Shown piece by piece: positions 1 to 6,302 of a stretch of DNA of 17,860 bases; position 1 is the stretch's first letter, and each line of letters begins with the position of its first letter. A model generated the notes under the pieces. The model saw only the letters and a program-made list of their open reading frames with translations. It ran no database searches and was not told where the DNA came from. Source of the DNA: Candidatus Fermentibacteraceae bacterium (GTDB lineage: Bacteria > Fermentibacterota > Fermentibacteria > Fermentibacterales > JCC-6); contig JAGGYZ010000050.1 in assembly GCA_021162285.1 (NCBI GenBank), positions 1 through 17,860 of the forward strand, given 5' to 3'. The translations under genes were made by a program, and so were the position numbers.

Positions 1-753
1 GTAGACCGGGAAACAGGTCAGACTCTTATTCGCGGTATGGGTGAGCTTCACCTTGAAATAGTTGTTGACCGTATGAAACGGGAGAAGAAGCTGGATGTGA
101 GAACAGGAAGGCCTCAGGTTTCGTACAGGGAGAGCGTTTCCTCAACAGGCCGGGGAGAGGAAACATTTGAAAGGCTTATAGCAGGCAAGGGTAACTACGG
201 AAACGCCTGTATTGAAGTCAGACCTTTCACCACCGGTATCAAATACTCCATAGAAGCAGACAACCTTTCACGGCAGTTTCAGGATGCCGTTAAGAGTGGC
301 TTGCAGGGTGCCGTCAGTGCTGGAGTTCTTGCCGGGTATCCCCTTGACGGCGTGGAAATTGTGCTTGTAAGTGCACTGGTACACGAAACTGATTCAACGG
401 AACTGGGATACAGTTCTTCTGCAGCCATTGCACTTAGAAAAGCTCTGCAGAACGCTGCACCCGTTATTCGCGAGCCTGTGATGAAGGTGGACATCGTAAC
501 TCCAGCAGACTACATGGGTGATGTTATCGGCGATGTTAATGCAAGGCGGGGCATTGTCGTTTCCATCTCTCAGCGAGGTGAAGCACAGGCTATTCTGGCA
601 AATATTCCCCTTGCAGAACTCTTTGGCTACACAAGTTCTCTCCGAAGTTTGTCTCAGGGGCGGGCAGGGTACACCATGCAGTTCAGTGAGTACACCCAGG
701 TACCCGCCAATGTGCAGAGAAAACTTCTGGACAAAATGGGTATTACCTACTGA
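1..753 (+). CDS. fusA: Elongation factor G, C-terminal part (5' end outside window)
   Basis: EF-G is the translational GTPase that moves tRNA and mRNA through the ribosome after peptide bond formation. The reading frame is open from base 1, so only the last 250 residues of about 690-700 are here; the GTPase domain lies upstream. Seen: the end of domain III (RGMGELHLEIVVDRMKRE, residues 11-28), domain IV with an HETDSTE loop near residue 128 matching the HxVDSSE segment at the domain IV tip, and domain V with VMKVDIVTPADYMGDVIGDV (160-179) and LAELFGYTSSLRSLSQGRA (204-222). Domain IV differs from textbook EF-G: the usual YDGSYHDVDSSEMAFK stretch is replaced by VSALVHETDSTELGYS. It could therefore belong to a divergent EF-G lineage such as the spdEFG group; this is inference. 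The gene ends 15 bases before the stop of an opposing gene remnant, and no terminator is visible after it. Confidence 0.95.
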   Translation, partial: VDRETGQTLIRGMGELHLEIVVDRMKREKKLDVRTGRPQVSYRESVSSTGRGEETFERLIAGKGNYGNACIEVRPFTTGIKYSIEADNLSRQFQDAVKSGLQGAVSAGVLAGYPLDGVEIVLVSALVHETDSTELGYSSSAAIALRKALQNAAPVIREPVMKVDIVTPADYMGDVIGDVNARRGIVVSISQRGEAQAILANIPLAELFGYTSSLRSLSQGRAGYTMQFSEYTQVPANVQRKLLDKMGITY

Positions 754-768
754 TTACCATTCTTCCTG

Positions 769-1003
769 CTATGCCTGGTAGATTGCCTTGATCTCTTTCA
801 CTCTCTCCCGAATTCTACGGGGAGGAGCTGTTACTATTCTGCACTGCGGGTCCCCATGGCTCTACAGGTGACCTCTTTGGCATCCAGCGTACTCCGAATG
901 ATTCTGTGCACCAGCCTGCCGAATATCCGATTGTGAAAAAGTCAACAGGACTGTCAGCCTTCAGACCGGCTTTTATGTGGGCGTCTGCTTCGTAAGAGTT
1001 GCT
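769..1003 (-). pseudogene. Decayed 3' fragment of a V4R-domain protein gene
   Basis: This is a broken copy of the C-terminal third of the neighbouring V4R gene (1171-1815). Reading on the minus strand, NSYEADAHIKAGLKADSPVD and the residues after it up to SAGWCTESFG match the intact protein at 28 of 36 positions. Two one-base deletions relative to the intact gene then break the frame, one at about 885-905 and one in the C-run at 851-855. After the second, a further frame gives GDPQCRIVTAPPRRIRERVK and EIKAIYQA followed by a stop at 769-771, matching the intact C terminus (GDPQCRFVMAPGRRLRDRVK, EMKAIYGL). Similarity stops abruptly near position 1000, so the 5' two thirds are missing. Positions 1004-1116 hold nothing I can identify. 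The amount of divergence suggests an old tandem duplication or a second family member rather than a recent copy. Confidence 0.85.
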
Positions 1004-1120
1004 GTTTTGCGCGGCACAGTACCGATAATTGCAATGTATACACAACAGAAATACAAAGGAATGTTTGTGGGGTTTGTGCAGAATTCTCTGGATTCTGGTA
1101 GTGAAGGTGGACGCAGCATG

Positions 1121-1157
1121 AAAAAACCGGCTCCCTGCAGGCAGGAAACCGGTTTCA
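1121..1157 (-). terminator. Intrinsic terminator of the V4R gene
   Basis: On the minus strand, AAACCGG (1155-1149) pairs with CCGGTTT (1130-1124), and an inner CCTG/CAGG pair extends the hairpin. A run of six T residues (1126-1121 on the minus strand) overlaps the end of the stem and follows it. The hairpin lies 14-50 bases past the stop codon of the 1171-1815 gene, where a rho-independent terminator belongs. On the + strand the hairpin is followed only by TTTCATTT, so a second role as the fusA terminator is weak. Confidence 0.75.
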
Positions 1158-1170
1158 TTTCTGGAATCTG

Positions 1171-1815
1171 TTACAGGCCGTAGATGGCTTTCATTTCCTT
1201 AACTCTGTCTCGGAGACGGCGGCCGGGAGCCATAACGAAACGGCACTGAGGGTCACCCATGGCTTTGCAGGTGATTTCCTTTGCTTCAAGCTTGAGACCA
1301 AAAGCTTCTGAACACCATCCTGCAGAGTATCCTGCATTGAGGAAGTCCACAGGGTTGTCAGTTTTCAATCCGGCCTTGATATGTGCTTCGGCCTCGTATG
1401 AGTTAGGATGATCGTAGACCAGAAGGTAGTCTTCATTAGGTGAAGGTGCACTTTCTGGAAGAATGGTTACATTGGCATAACCACCAAGGGCAAAAGAAAC
1501 CGGTCCCATGGCAAGTCGCTGCCCTGGGTCTTGAACTCCGGTTTTTTCAAAATAGAATTTTGCGTCAGCCGCTCCTGTTGCTTTTCCTATCTGATAGATG
1601 ACAACGCCTGCACCGTTGCCAAGCACCGAGGTCAGTTGCTGCTTCATGGCGATTGCCATGGAGTCTCCACGGTAAATAACATATCTTTCTTCGGCAACGG
1701 TTATGCTGCCCTCTTCAGGGTTTCTTTTGAAATCATCGAAATATGGTACGATCAGATTCTCTGCCATATCAAATAAAGGCGCAAAAGGCTCGGGACATGT
1801 TACGTACTTAGGCAT
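1171..1815 (-). CDS. XylR_N/V4R-domain sensor-like protein, stand-alone
   Basis: A 214-residue soluble protein read against the ribosomal genes. Residues about 45-95 (RGDSMAIAMKQQLTSVLGNG and the following IGKATGAADAKFYFE) resemble the XylR N-terminal ligand-binding fold. Residues about 137-197 match the V4R (4-vinyl reductase) domain: NSYEAEAHIKAGL, NAGYSAGWCSEAFG, then EITCKAMGDPQCRF with C183 and C191 in the usual places. V4R domains act as small-molecule-binding modules in regulators of the XylR/DmpR type and occur in BchJ-like proteins. No HTH, AAA+ or membrane segment is present, so if it regulates, it must act through a partner; the ligand cannot be told. The ATG at 1815-1813 has a strong SD (AGGGAGGA) just upstream, which fixes the start. 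Its own terminator follows. It is transcribed divergently from rpsJ, and a decayed paralogue lies downstream. Confidence 0.82.
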   Translation of the reverse strand: MPKYVTCPEPFAPLFDMAENLIVPYFDDFKRNPEEGSITVAEERYVIYRGDSMAIAMKQQLTSVLGNGAGVVIYQIGKATGAADAKFYFEKTGVQDPGQRLAMGPVSFALGGYANVTILPESAPSPNEDYLLVYDHPNSYEAEAHIKAGLKTDNPVDFLNAGYSAGWCSEAFGLKLEAKEITCKAMGDPQCRFVMAPGRRLRDRVKEMKAIYGL

Positions 1816-1868
1816 TTTAATCCTCCCTGATCAAAATTATGTAACTAATTGGAAGAGCAGCGGTTCAG

Positions 1869-1879
1869 CACAAATTGTG
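1869..1879. promoter_or_regulatory. Operator-like palindrome upstream of the V4R gene
   Basis: CACAAATTGTG is a perfect inverted repeat: 5-base arms around one central base. It lies 54-64 bases upstream of the V4R start codon and just downstream of a possible minus-strand -10 element (TATGAT, 1895-1890). A repressor bound there would block transcription of the V4R gene. The site is short and could be chance. Confidence 0.3.
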
Positions 1880-1889
1880 TTCCAGGAAT

Positions 1890-1895
1890 ATCATA
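1890..1895 (-). promoter_or_regulatory. Candidate -10 element for the V4R gene
   Basis: On the minus strand the hexamer TATGAT lies about 75 bases upstream of the V4R ATG, the only close match to a sigma-70 -10 box in this leader. No convincing TTGACA-like box lies 16-18 bases before it; TTGCTT is present at a 14-base spacing. Low-confidence promoter. Confidence 0.3.
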
Positions 1896-1977
1896 CTGAT
1901 TTTTTCCGAAAGCAATACTACTACATATGCGTTTAAAGCTATAGAGAACCGGGGTAGCGCAATTGACGGCCATTGTG

Positions 1978-1983
1978 TATAAT
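1978..1983 (+). promoter_or_regulatory. Candidate -10 element for the S10 operon
   Basis: A perfect TATAAT lies 155 bases upstream of the rpsJ start, in the 322-base gene-free region between the divergent V4R and rpsJ genes (1816-2137). The expected -35 position (about 1955-1960) is TAGCGC, which is not a match. TTGACG at 1963-1968 is only 9 bases from the -10 box. If this is the S10 promoter, it either uses a non-standard -35 or depends on an activator. The predicted transcript would have a leader of about 145 bases. Confidence 0.4.
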
Positions 1984-2094
1984 AGCCATCCCTGTGAGCT
2001 TCTATGGGTTCAACAGGTGCATAAGAGTTTCAGGTGCTTGCACGGAAGTCCATGTGCTGTGGGCAGATGGAGTTCCCTGCGGTTGCTTTTATCA

Positions 2095-2111
2095 GGCGGG
2101 TTTGACCCGCC
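2095..2111 (+). promoter_or_regulatory. GC-rich hairpin in the S10 leader
   Basis: GGCGGG-TTTGA-CCCGCC makes a six-base-pair all-GC stem with a five-base loop. It ends 27 bases before the TTG start of rpsJ and 15 bases before its SD (AAGGAG, 2127-2132). No T-run follows, so it is not a classical terminator. The rest of the leader (about 1984-2094) holds weaker pairings such as GCAC/GTGC. S10 operons in some bacteria are controlled by L4 binding a leader structure; a similar role here is a guess. Confidence 0.5.
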
Positions 2112-2137
2112 AGGTTACAGGTTGTTAAGGAGTTGCA

Positions 2138-2443
2138 TTGAACGAGAACAGGTTGCGGATCAGGCTCAGAGCCTATGATCATCGTCTTCTGGACAGATCG
2201 GCCACAGATATAGTTCGCGGTGTTGTAAACACCGGTGCTCGTGTCGCCGGGCCTATCCCTCTGCCCACAAGGCGTTCGGTTATAACTGTTTTGAGAAGCC
2301 CTCATGTGAACAAGAAGTCACGTGAACAGTTTGAGATCAGGGTGCATTACAGACTCATTGAGATCGTTGACCCCAATGAGCAGACCACAGAGGCGTTGCG
2401 GAAGCTTGATGTTCCCGCCGGTGTCGATGTGGAGATCAAGTAG
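2138..2443 (+). CDS. rpsJ: 30S ribosomal protein S10
   Basis: S10 is a head-domain protein of the small subunit and also the NusE antitermination partner of NusB. The product is 101 residues, the normal length. It contains RIRLRAYDHRLLDRSATDIV near the N terminus and the GPIPLPTRR motif near residue 47, followed by ITVLRSPHVNKKSREQFEIR, all family hallmarks. The start is TTG, set five bases after an AAGGAG SD; no ATG fits the conserved N terminus. It is the first gene of the S10 block, after a 322-base divergent region, and 146 bases before rplC, the widest gap in the cluster. A TTG start on a highly expressed first gene is unusual. Confidence 0.97.
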   Translation: MNENRLRIRLRAYDHRLLDRSATDIVRGVVNTGARVAGPIPLPTRRSVITVLRSPHVNKKSREQFEIRVHYRLIEIVDPNEQTTEALRKLDVPAGVDVEIK

Positions 2444-2468
2444 TAATTAGTTTCATTCCTTACTGATC

Positions 2469-2496
2469 CGGTTTTTCCGGGTTAAGAGGAAAACCG
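2469..2496 (+). promoter_or_regulatory. Hairpin A in the rpsJ-rplC spacer
   Basis: CGGTTTT (2469-2475) plus CC (2477-2478) pairs with GGAAAACCG (2488-2496), giving nine base pairs with a single bulged T at 2476 and a nine-base loop. It begins 26 bases after the rpsJ stop codon. No U-run follows it, so termination is unlikely. Confidence 0.5.
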
Positions 2497-2504
2497 CACT
2501 GGTA

Positions 2505-2569
2505 GAACGGGGACGGTCGATTCTCCAGGTGGTAAAACAGAAACGCTTGTCCCCCCGTTCCATGGGGAC
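2505..2569 (+). promoter_or_regulatory. Competing hairpins upstream of rplC (candidate regulatory RNA)
   Basis: GAACGGGGAC (2505-2514) can pair with GTCCCCCCGTTC (2549-2560): eight continuous base pairs, a two-C bulge, then two more pairs. The same GTCCCC (2549-2554) can instead pair with GGGGAC (2564-2569) across a nine-base loop. The two folds exclude each other. The second ends 10 bases before the GGGAAG SD of rplC. This resembles a two-state control element between S10 and L3, but no known ribosomal-protein binding motif was recognised. Confidence 0.45.
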
Positions 2570-2589
2570 TTCAGCGATGGGAAGTGGTT

Positions 2590-3225
2590 ATGAGCGGAAT
2601 AATGGCTCGTAAACTGGGTATGACCCGTGTCTTCGCGGAAGACGGCCGGGTTATTCCTGTTACGGTGCTTGAAGCTGCCCCCAACCCGGTGGTGCAGGTG
2701 AAAACCCCTGAAACCGATGGATATTCCGCGGTGCAGGTGGGTTACTGGCCGAAAAAGGAGAGCCGCATAAGAAAGCCTCTCAAGGGTCACCTTGACAAGG
2801 CAGGGGCTCCACCGGTTTCAAGACTTGTTGAATTCCCCGCTCCCGCGGAAAAGGTCAAAGCAGGAGATTCTTTCACTGTTTCGATGTTTGTTCCAGGGGA
2901 GAAGGTGAACGTTACAGGTCTTACCAAGGGTAAGGGCTTTCAGGGCGTTGTAAAGCGTCACGGTTTTTCCGGCTTTGATAAGACTCATGGTTACCATGGA
3001 AAGCGTATTCCAGGTTCAATCGGCCAGTGTGCCACGCCGGGAAGAGTATGGAAAAACAAGAAGATGCCCGGCCAGACTGGAAACACAAAAACAACTGTGA
3101 AAAATCTCGAAATCATACAGGTTGATGTAGAGAAGAACCTGCTGGTTGTAAAGGGTGCAGTGCCCGGGGCCAGAAACGGCTACATCATGGTAAGAAAGCA
3201 GATTCGCAGGGGGGGTGAGAGCTGA
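2590..3225 (+). CDS. rplC: 50S ribosomal protein L3
   Basis: L3 is a primary 23S rRNA-binding protein whose extended loop reaches the peptidyl transferase centre. The product is 211 residues, standard length. MARKLGMTRVFAEDGRVIPV at the N terminus and KGKGFQGVVKRHGF, then PGSIGQCATPGRVWKNKKMP with the methylatable Gln (Q150 of E. coli), are diagnostic. I chose the ATG at 2590, with GGGAAG at 2579-2584 as SD; a GTG two codons earlier (2584) overlaps that SD and is less likely. The stop overlaps the rplD start by one base (TGATG), implying coupled translation. The 146-base structured gap upstream separates it from rpsJ. Confidence 0.97.
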   Translation: MSGIMARKLGMTRVFAEDGRVIPVTVLEAAPNPVVQVKTPETDGYSAVQVGYWPKKESRIRKPLKGHLDKAGAPPVSRLVEFPAPAEKVKAGDSFTVSMFVPGEKVNVTGLTKGKGFQGVVKRHGFSGFDKTHGYHGKRIPGSIGQCATPGRVWKNKKMPGQTGNTKTTVKNLEIIQVDVEKNLLVVKGAVPGARNGYIMVRKQIRRGGES

Positions 3226-3845
3226 TGGCAGAAGCCAGGATATACACCATGAACGGTGAAGAGGTCGGTGCTGTAAAGCTCCCCGATGAAATCTTTGCAA
3301 TGGGTGTTTCAACACATGTTCTCTGGGAAGTTGTTCGTGCGGAACAGAACAACAAACGCCAGGGTAACGCAAGTGCTCTCACCAGGGCAGAGGTTCAAGG
3401 CAGCGGCAGAAAGCCGTGGAGACAGAAGGGTACCGGTCACGCCCGATCAGGTTCATTTAAAAGTCCGATCTGGCGCAGTGGCGGTGTTGCACACGGTCCA
3501 AGACCGCGGTACTTTGATATGAAGATAAACCGGAAAGTACGCCGCAAGGCCCTCGCCGGTATTCTCAGCGAAAGACTTTCCGAGGGTAACCTCAGAGTCA
3601 TCCGCGATCTTTCGGTTGAAGGAAAAACCAGTGAAGTAAGAAACATGCTTGGCGGCAACGGGCTCACAGGTAAAAAAGCCGTGATCCTCACCAACGGCGA
3701 CAACATGGTTGCCAGAGCTGCCGAAAACATTCCAGGAGTATTTGCAGTGGCTGCAAGCCATGTACCGGTTTCCACCCTTGTTAATTCAGAGGTAATACTG
3801 GTTGCAGAGAATGCCCTGGAGCAGCTGAAGGCGAGGGTGAACTAA
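3225..3845 (+). CDS. rplD: 50S ribosomal protein L4
   Basis: L4 (L4/L1e family) binds 23S rRNA domain I, lines the exit tunnel and, in E. coli, represses the S10 operon. The product is 206 residues, normal size. Diagnostic segments: NKRQGNASALTRAEVQGSGR, KPWRQKGTGHARSGS and GGVAHGPRPR, which form the tunnel loop, followed by the globular KVRRKALAGILSERLSEGNL. It starts at the ATG overlapping the rplC stop by one base and ends overlapping the rplW start by one base. If the upstream spacer is an autoregulatory site, L4 is the first candidate ligand; this is inference from other bacteria. Confidence 0.97.
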   Translation: MAEARIYTMNGEEVGAVKLPDEIFAMGVSTHVLWEVVRAEQNNKRQGNASALTRAEVQGSGRKPWRQKGTGHARSGSFKSPIWRSGGVAHGPRPRYFDMKINRKVRRKALAGILSERLSEGNLRVIRDLSVEGKTSEVRNMLGGNGLTGKKAVILTNGDNMVARAAENIPGVFAVAASHVPVSTLVNSEVILVAENALEQLKARVN

Positions 3846-4132
3846 TGGACCCGCGTCAGATTGTCCTTGAGCCTATCGTAACAGAGAAGTCTACAATTGT
3901 ACGCGAGCTGCATAACAAATACAGCTTCAAGGTGATTCCGAGTGCTACAAAACCTCAGATCGCTAGAGCAATTGAGGCCATCTTTGATGTGAAGGTACTG
4001 AAAGTGCATACGGTTAGAATGGACGGTAAAGTCAAAAGACTGGGCAGAAACCTGGGTCGCAGATCAGCTTGGAAGAAGGCAATAGTTACTCTTGCCGAGG
4101 GTGATTCTGTAGACTTCTTTGAGGGGGTATAA
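3845..4132 (+). CDS. rplW: 50S ribosomal protein L23
   Basis: L23 sits at the tunnel exit and is the docking site for trigger factor and SRP. The product is 95 residues, typical. IVTEKSTIVRELHNKYSF near the N terminus and the C-terminal RMDGKVKRLGRNLGRRSAWK match the family. The start overlaps the rplD stop by one base (TAATG). The GAGGGGG at 4121-4127 near its 3' end is the SD for rplB, whose ATG follows two bases after the stop. Confidence 0.96.
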   Translation: MDPRQIVLEPIVTEKSTIVRELHNKYSFKVIPSATKPQIARAIEAIFDVKVLKVHTVRMDGKVKRLGRNLGRRSAWKKAIVTLAEGDSVDFFEGV

Positions 4133-4134
4133 CC

Positions 4135-4977
4135 ATGGGTATGAAAAGATGGAAACCTATGACCCCTGGGACCAGATTCAAGGTCTCACCTGATTTTGCC
4201 GAGATAACCCGTGACCACGGAGAGAAGTCTCTTATGAGCCCTCTCAAAAAAACTGCAGGCAGAAACAGCAACGGTCGGGTTACTGCCAGACACCGCGGTG
4301 GCGGTCACAAGCGAATGTACCGCGAAATCGACTTCAAGCGCAACAAAATCGGTGTTCCGGGAAGAGTTGCCACTATAGAGTACGACCCCAACCGTTCGGC
4401 AAGAATTGCCCTTGTGATTTATGCTGACGGAGCTAAGCGTTACATACTGGCGCCGGAAGGTCTTGCAGTTGGTAACGAGATTATCTCCGGACCCGATGCC
4501 GCACCAGAGATCGGTAATCATCTTCCCATGAGCAGAATACCTCTGGGAACCATGATACACAATGTTGAGCTTAAACCAGGCAAAGGCGGCCAGATGGCAA
4601 GAAGTGCCGGAGCTGCAGTTCAACTTATGGCCCGTGAAGGCAACTACGCCATGCTTAAACTTCCTTCGAGAGAGATGCGCAGAATACCGGTGACCTGTGC
4701 AGCTACCATAGGAACTGTTGGAAACATGGAGCACAACCTTGTAGTACCAGGGAAAGCCGGAGCCAGTCGCTGGCGCGGCCGCAGACCCCATGTGCGTGGT
4801 GTAGCCATGAACCCTGTAGATCACCCTATGGGTGGCGGTGAGGGAAAAACCAGTGGTGGACGTCACCCGTGTTCTCCATGGGGACAACTTGCCAAGGGGC
4901 TTCGTACCAGAAAAAACAGGAAGCAGTCTGATAAGCTTATATCAAGACGTAGACCAACCGGTAAGAGGAGGAAGTAG
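4135..4977 (+). CDS. rplB: 50S ribosomal protein L2
   Basis: L2 is one of the most conserved large-subunit proteins and is required for subunit joining and peptidyl transferase assembly. The product is 280 residues (usual 273-277). Seen: KPMTPGTRF at the N terminus, NGRVTARHRGGGHKR (46-60), and the C-terminal HPMGGGEGKTSGGRHPCSPW with H230 matching the functionally important H229 of E. coli. The last 25 residues are highly basic, as expected for the rRNA-embedded tail. The ATG at 4135 lies seven bases after a GAGGGGG SD; a second in-frame ATG two codons on is less well placed. Confidence 0.97.
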   Translation: MGMKRWKPMTPGTRFKVSPDFAEITRDHGEKSLMSPLKKTAGRNSNGRVTARHRGGGHKRMYREIDFKRNKIGVPGRVATIEYDPNRSARIALVIYADGAKRYILAPEGLAVGNEIISGPDAAPEIGNHLPMSRIPLGTMIHNVELKPGKGGQMARSAGAAVQLMAREGNYAMLKLPSREMRRIPVTCAATIGTVGNMEHNLVVPGKAGASRWRGRRPHVRGVAMNPVDHPMGGGEGKTSGGRHPCSPWGQLAKGLRTRKNRKQSDKLISRRRPTGKRRK

Positions 4978-4979
4978 TT

Positions 4980-5261
4980 ATGGCCCGTTCACTGAAGAAA
5001 GGCCCATATATCGATGCGAACCTCCAGAAGAAGGTAGACAAACAGAAAGAGTCGGGAGACAAGAGAGTAATCAATACCTGGGCACGCAGGTCTGATATCC
5101 CGCCAGAGTTTGTTGGTCATACCTTTGCCGTTCACAACGGCAGGAAATTCGTACCGGTGTTTGTTGTAGAAAACATGGTTGGACACAAGCTCGGTGAGTT
5201 TGCTCCGACAAGGACCTTCCGCGGCCACCGCGAGAAGAAGACCACCACCACTACCACTTAA
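4980..5261 (+). CDS. rpsS: 30S ribosomal protein S19, with poly-threonine tail
   Basis: S19 forms part of the head of the small subunit with S13 and contacts the A-site finger. The product is 93 residues, normal. MARSLKKGPYIDANLQKKVD at the start and VGHKLGEFAPTRTFRGHREK near the end are family signatures. The C terminus is odd: after REKK come six threonines, encoded by ACC and ACT codons in an 18-base near-repeat (5241-5258). The tail is usually lysine- and alanine-rich and variable, so the change is probably tolerated. It starts two bases after the rplB stop. Confidence 0.96.
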   Translation: MARSLKKGPYIDANLQKKVDKQKESGDKRVINTWARRSDIPPEFVGHTFAVHNGRKFVPVFVVENMVGHKLGEFAPTRTFRGHREKKTTTTTT

Positions 5262-5273
5262 GGAAGGGGGAAC

Positions 5274-5633
5274 ATGGAAGCTGTAGCAAAGGCAAGATTT
5301 GTAAAGGTTCCTCCCAGAAAGGCTCGTGCTGTAGCCGATCTGATAAGAGGTAAGTCTGTCAACCAGGCTCTGGCGATTCTTCTGACCGTCCCAAAGAATG
5401 CGTCGAAGATCCTTGGCCGTATACTTGACTCTGCCGTTGCCAATGCAGTGATCAAGGCAGAGGGAGCTCATCTGGACATTGATGATCTCAAAATCAATGT
5501 GATTACAGTAGATGAAGGACCTACAACAATGCGCTGGCGCCCCAGAGCCCGCGGTAGAGCAACAAAGATTCGCCATCGGACAAGCCACATCGTGGTAAGA
5601 GTCGCCGACGGCGCCGAACCTGGAGAGGAGTAA
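5274..5633 (+). CDS. rplV: 50S ribosomal protein L22
   Basis: L22 lines the exit tunnel opposite L4 with a long beta-hairpin. The product is 119 residues, within the family range of about 110-120. FVKVPPRKARAVADLIRGKS near the N terminus, ILDSAVANAVIKAEG in the middle, and the tunnel hairpin TMRWRPRARGRATKIRHRTS near the end are all present. The SD is the G-rich GGAAGGGGG at 5262-5270, four bases before the ATG. The stop lies four bases before the TTG of rpsC, and the rpsC SD is inside the end of this gene. Confidence 0.96.
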   Translation: MEAVAKARFVKVPPRKARAVADLIRGKSVNQALAILLTVPKNASKILGRILDSAVANAVIKAEGAHLDIDDLKINVITVDEGPTTMRWRPRARGRATKIRHRTSHIVVRVADGAEPGEE

Positions 5634-5637
5634 TCGT

Positions 5638-6285
5638 TTGGGTCAGAAAACCAATCCAATCGGTCTCAGGCTCGGTATAAGCCGGAGCTGGGATTCGAAC
5701 TGGTTTGCAAGAGGCAGAGACTTTGCAAGGTTCATTAAGGAAGACGATCGTATTAGAAAGTATATATACAACCGTCTGGAGAGAGCCCAGCTCTCGAGGA
5801 TCCTCATTGAGCGCAAGCCTCAGGAGGTACAGGTTGTCATCAGCACTGCCCGCCCCGGTCTCGTAATCGGCAGCCGTGGCAGTACTATAGACAGTCTTAC
5901 AAGCGAGCTTAAACACATCACGAAAAAGACAGTAAAGATCAAAGTGAACCAGGTGGAGAAGCCTGAAGTTGATGCCATGCTTGTGGCAGACAGCGTGGCC
6001 CGCCAGCTGGAAAACAGAGTCAGTGTAAGAAGAGCCATGAAAAGAACCATTTCCGATTCCATCCGAGCTGGAGCACTTGGTATAAAAATCACATGTGCCG
6101 GGCGTCTGGGTGGCGCAGAAATGTCCAGGGTTAACACTTACCACGAGGGAAGAGTACCCCTGCACACTCTCAGAGCGGACATAGATTTCGCCAAGGGAGT
6201 TGCCCGTACAACCTACGGAGTGATCGGCGTTAAAGTATGGATCTACAAAGGCGAGGTACACGAAGTGCCTGTTTCGGGATTCTAA
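5638..6285 (+). CDS. rpsC: 30S ribosomal protein S3
   Basis: S3 lies at the mRNA entry channel and shares in the ribosome's helicase activity. The product is 215 residues. MGQKTNPIGLRLGISRSWDS is the expected N terminus, so the TTG at 5638 must be the start; no ATG fits. A type II KH domain with the VIGSRG loop (76-81) follows, then the S3 C-terminal domain with GRLGGAEMSRVNTYHEGRVP and TTYGVIGVKVWIYKGEV. The SD GGAGAGGAG (5622-5630) is in the last codons of rplV. It is one of three TTG starts in the window. Confidence 0.96.
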   Translation: MGQKTNPIGLRLGISRSWDSNWFARGRDFARFIKEDDRIRKYIYNRLERAQLSRILIERKPQEVQVVISTARPGLVIGSRGSTIDSLTSELKHITKKTVKIKVNQVEKPEVDAMLVADSVARQLENRVSVRRAMKRTISDSIRAGALGIKITCAGRLGGAEMSRVNTYHEGRVPLHTLRADIDFAKGVARTTYGVIGVKVWIYKGEVHEVPVSGF

Positions 6286-6302
6286 GAGAGCGGTGATATA
6301 GA

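Noticed and set aside
1121..1157. The hairpin as terminator of fusA on the + strand
   Set aside because: It lies about 370 bases past the fusA stop and lacks a downstream T-run on that strand, whereas the minus-strand reading has six Ts.
977..1183. A + strand open frame of 68 codons between fusA and the V4R gene
   Set aside because: It overlaps the V4R remnant and runs through the V4R terminator; there is no SD or homology.
1963..1983. TTGACG and TATAAT as a standard sigma-70 promoter pair
   Set aside because: The spacer is 9 bases, far from the 16-18 needed, so the two boxes cannot work together; only the -10 box was kept.
2008..2030. GGTTCAA in the S10 leader as a tRNA T-arm
   Set aside because: No matching acceptor stem or anticodon arm can be folded around it.
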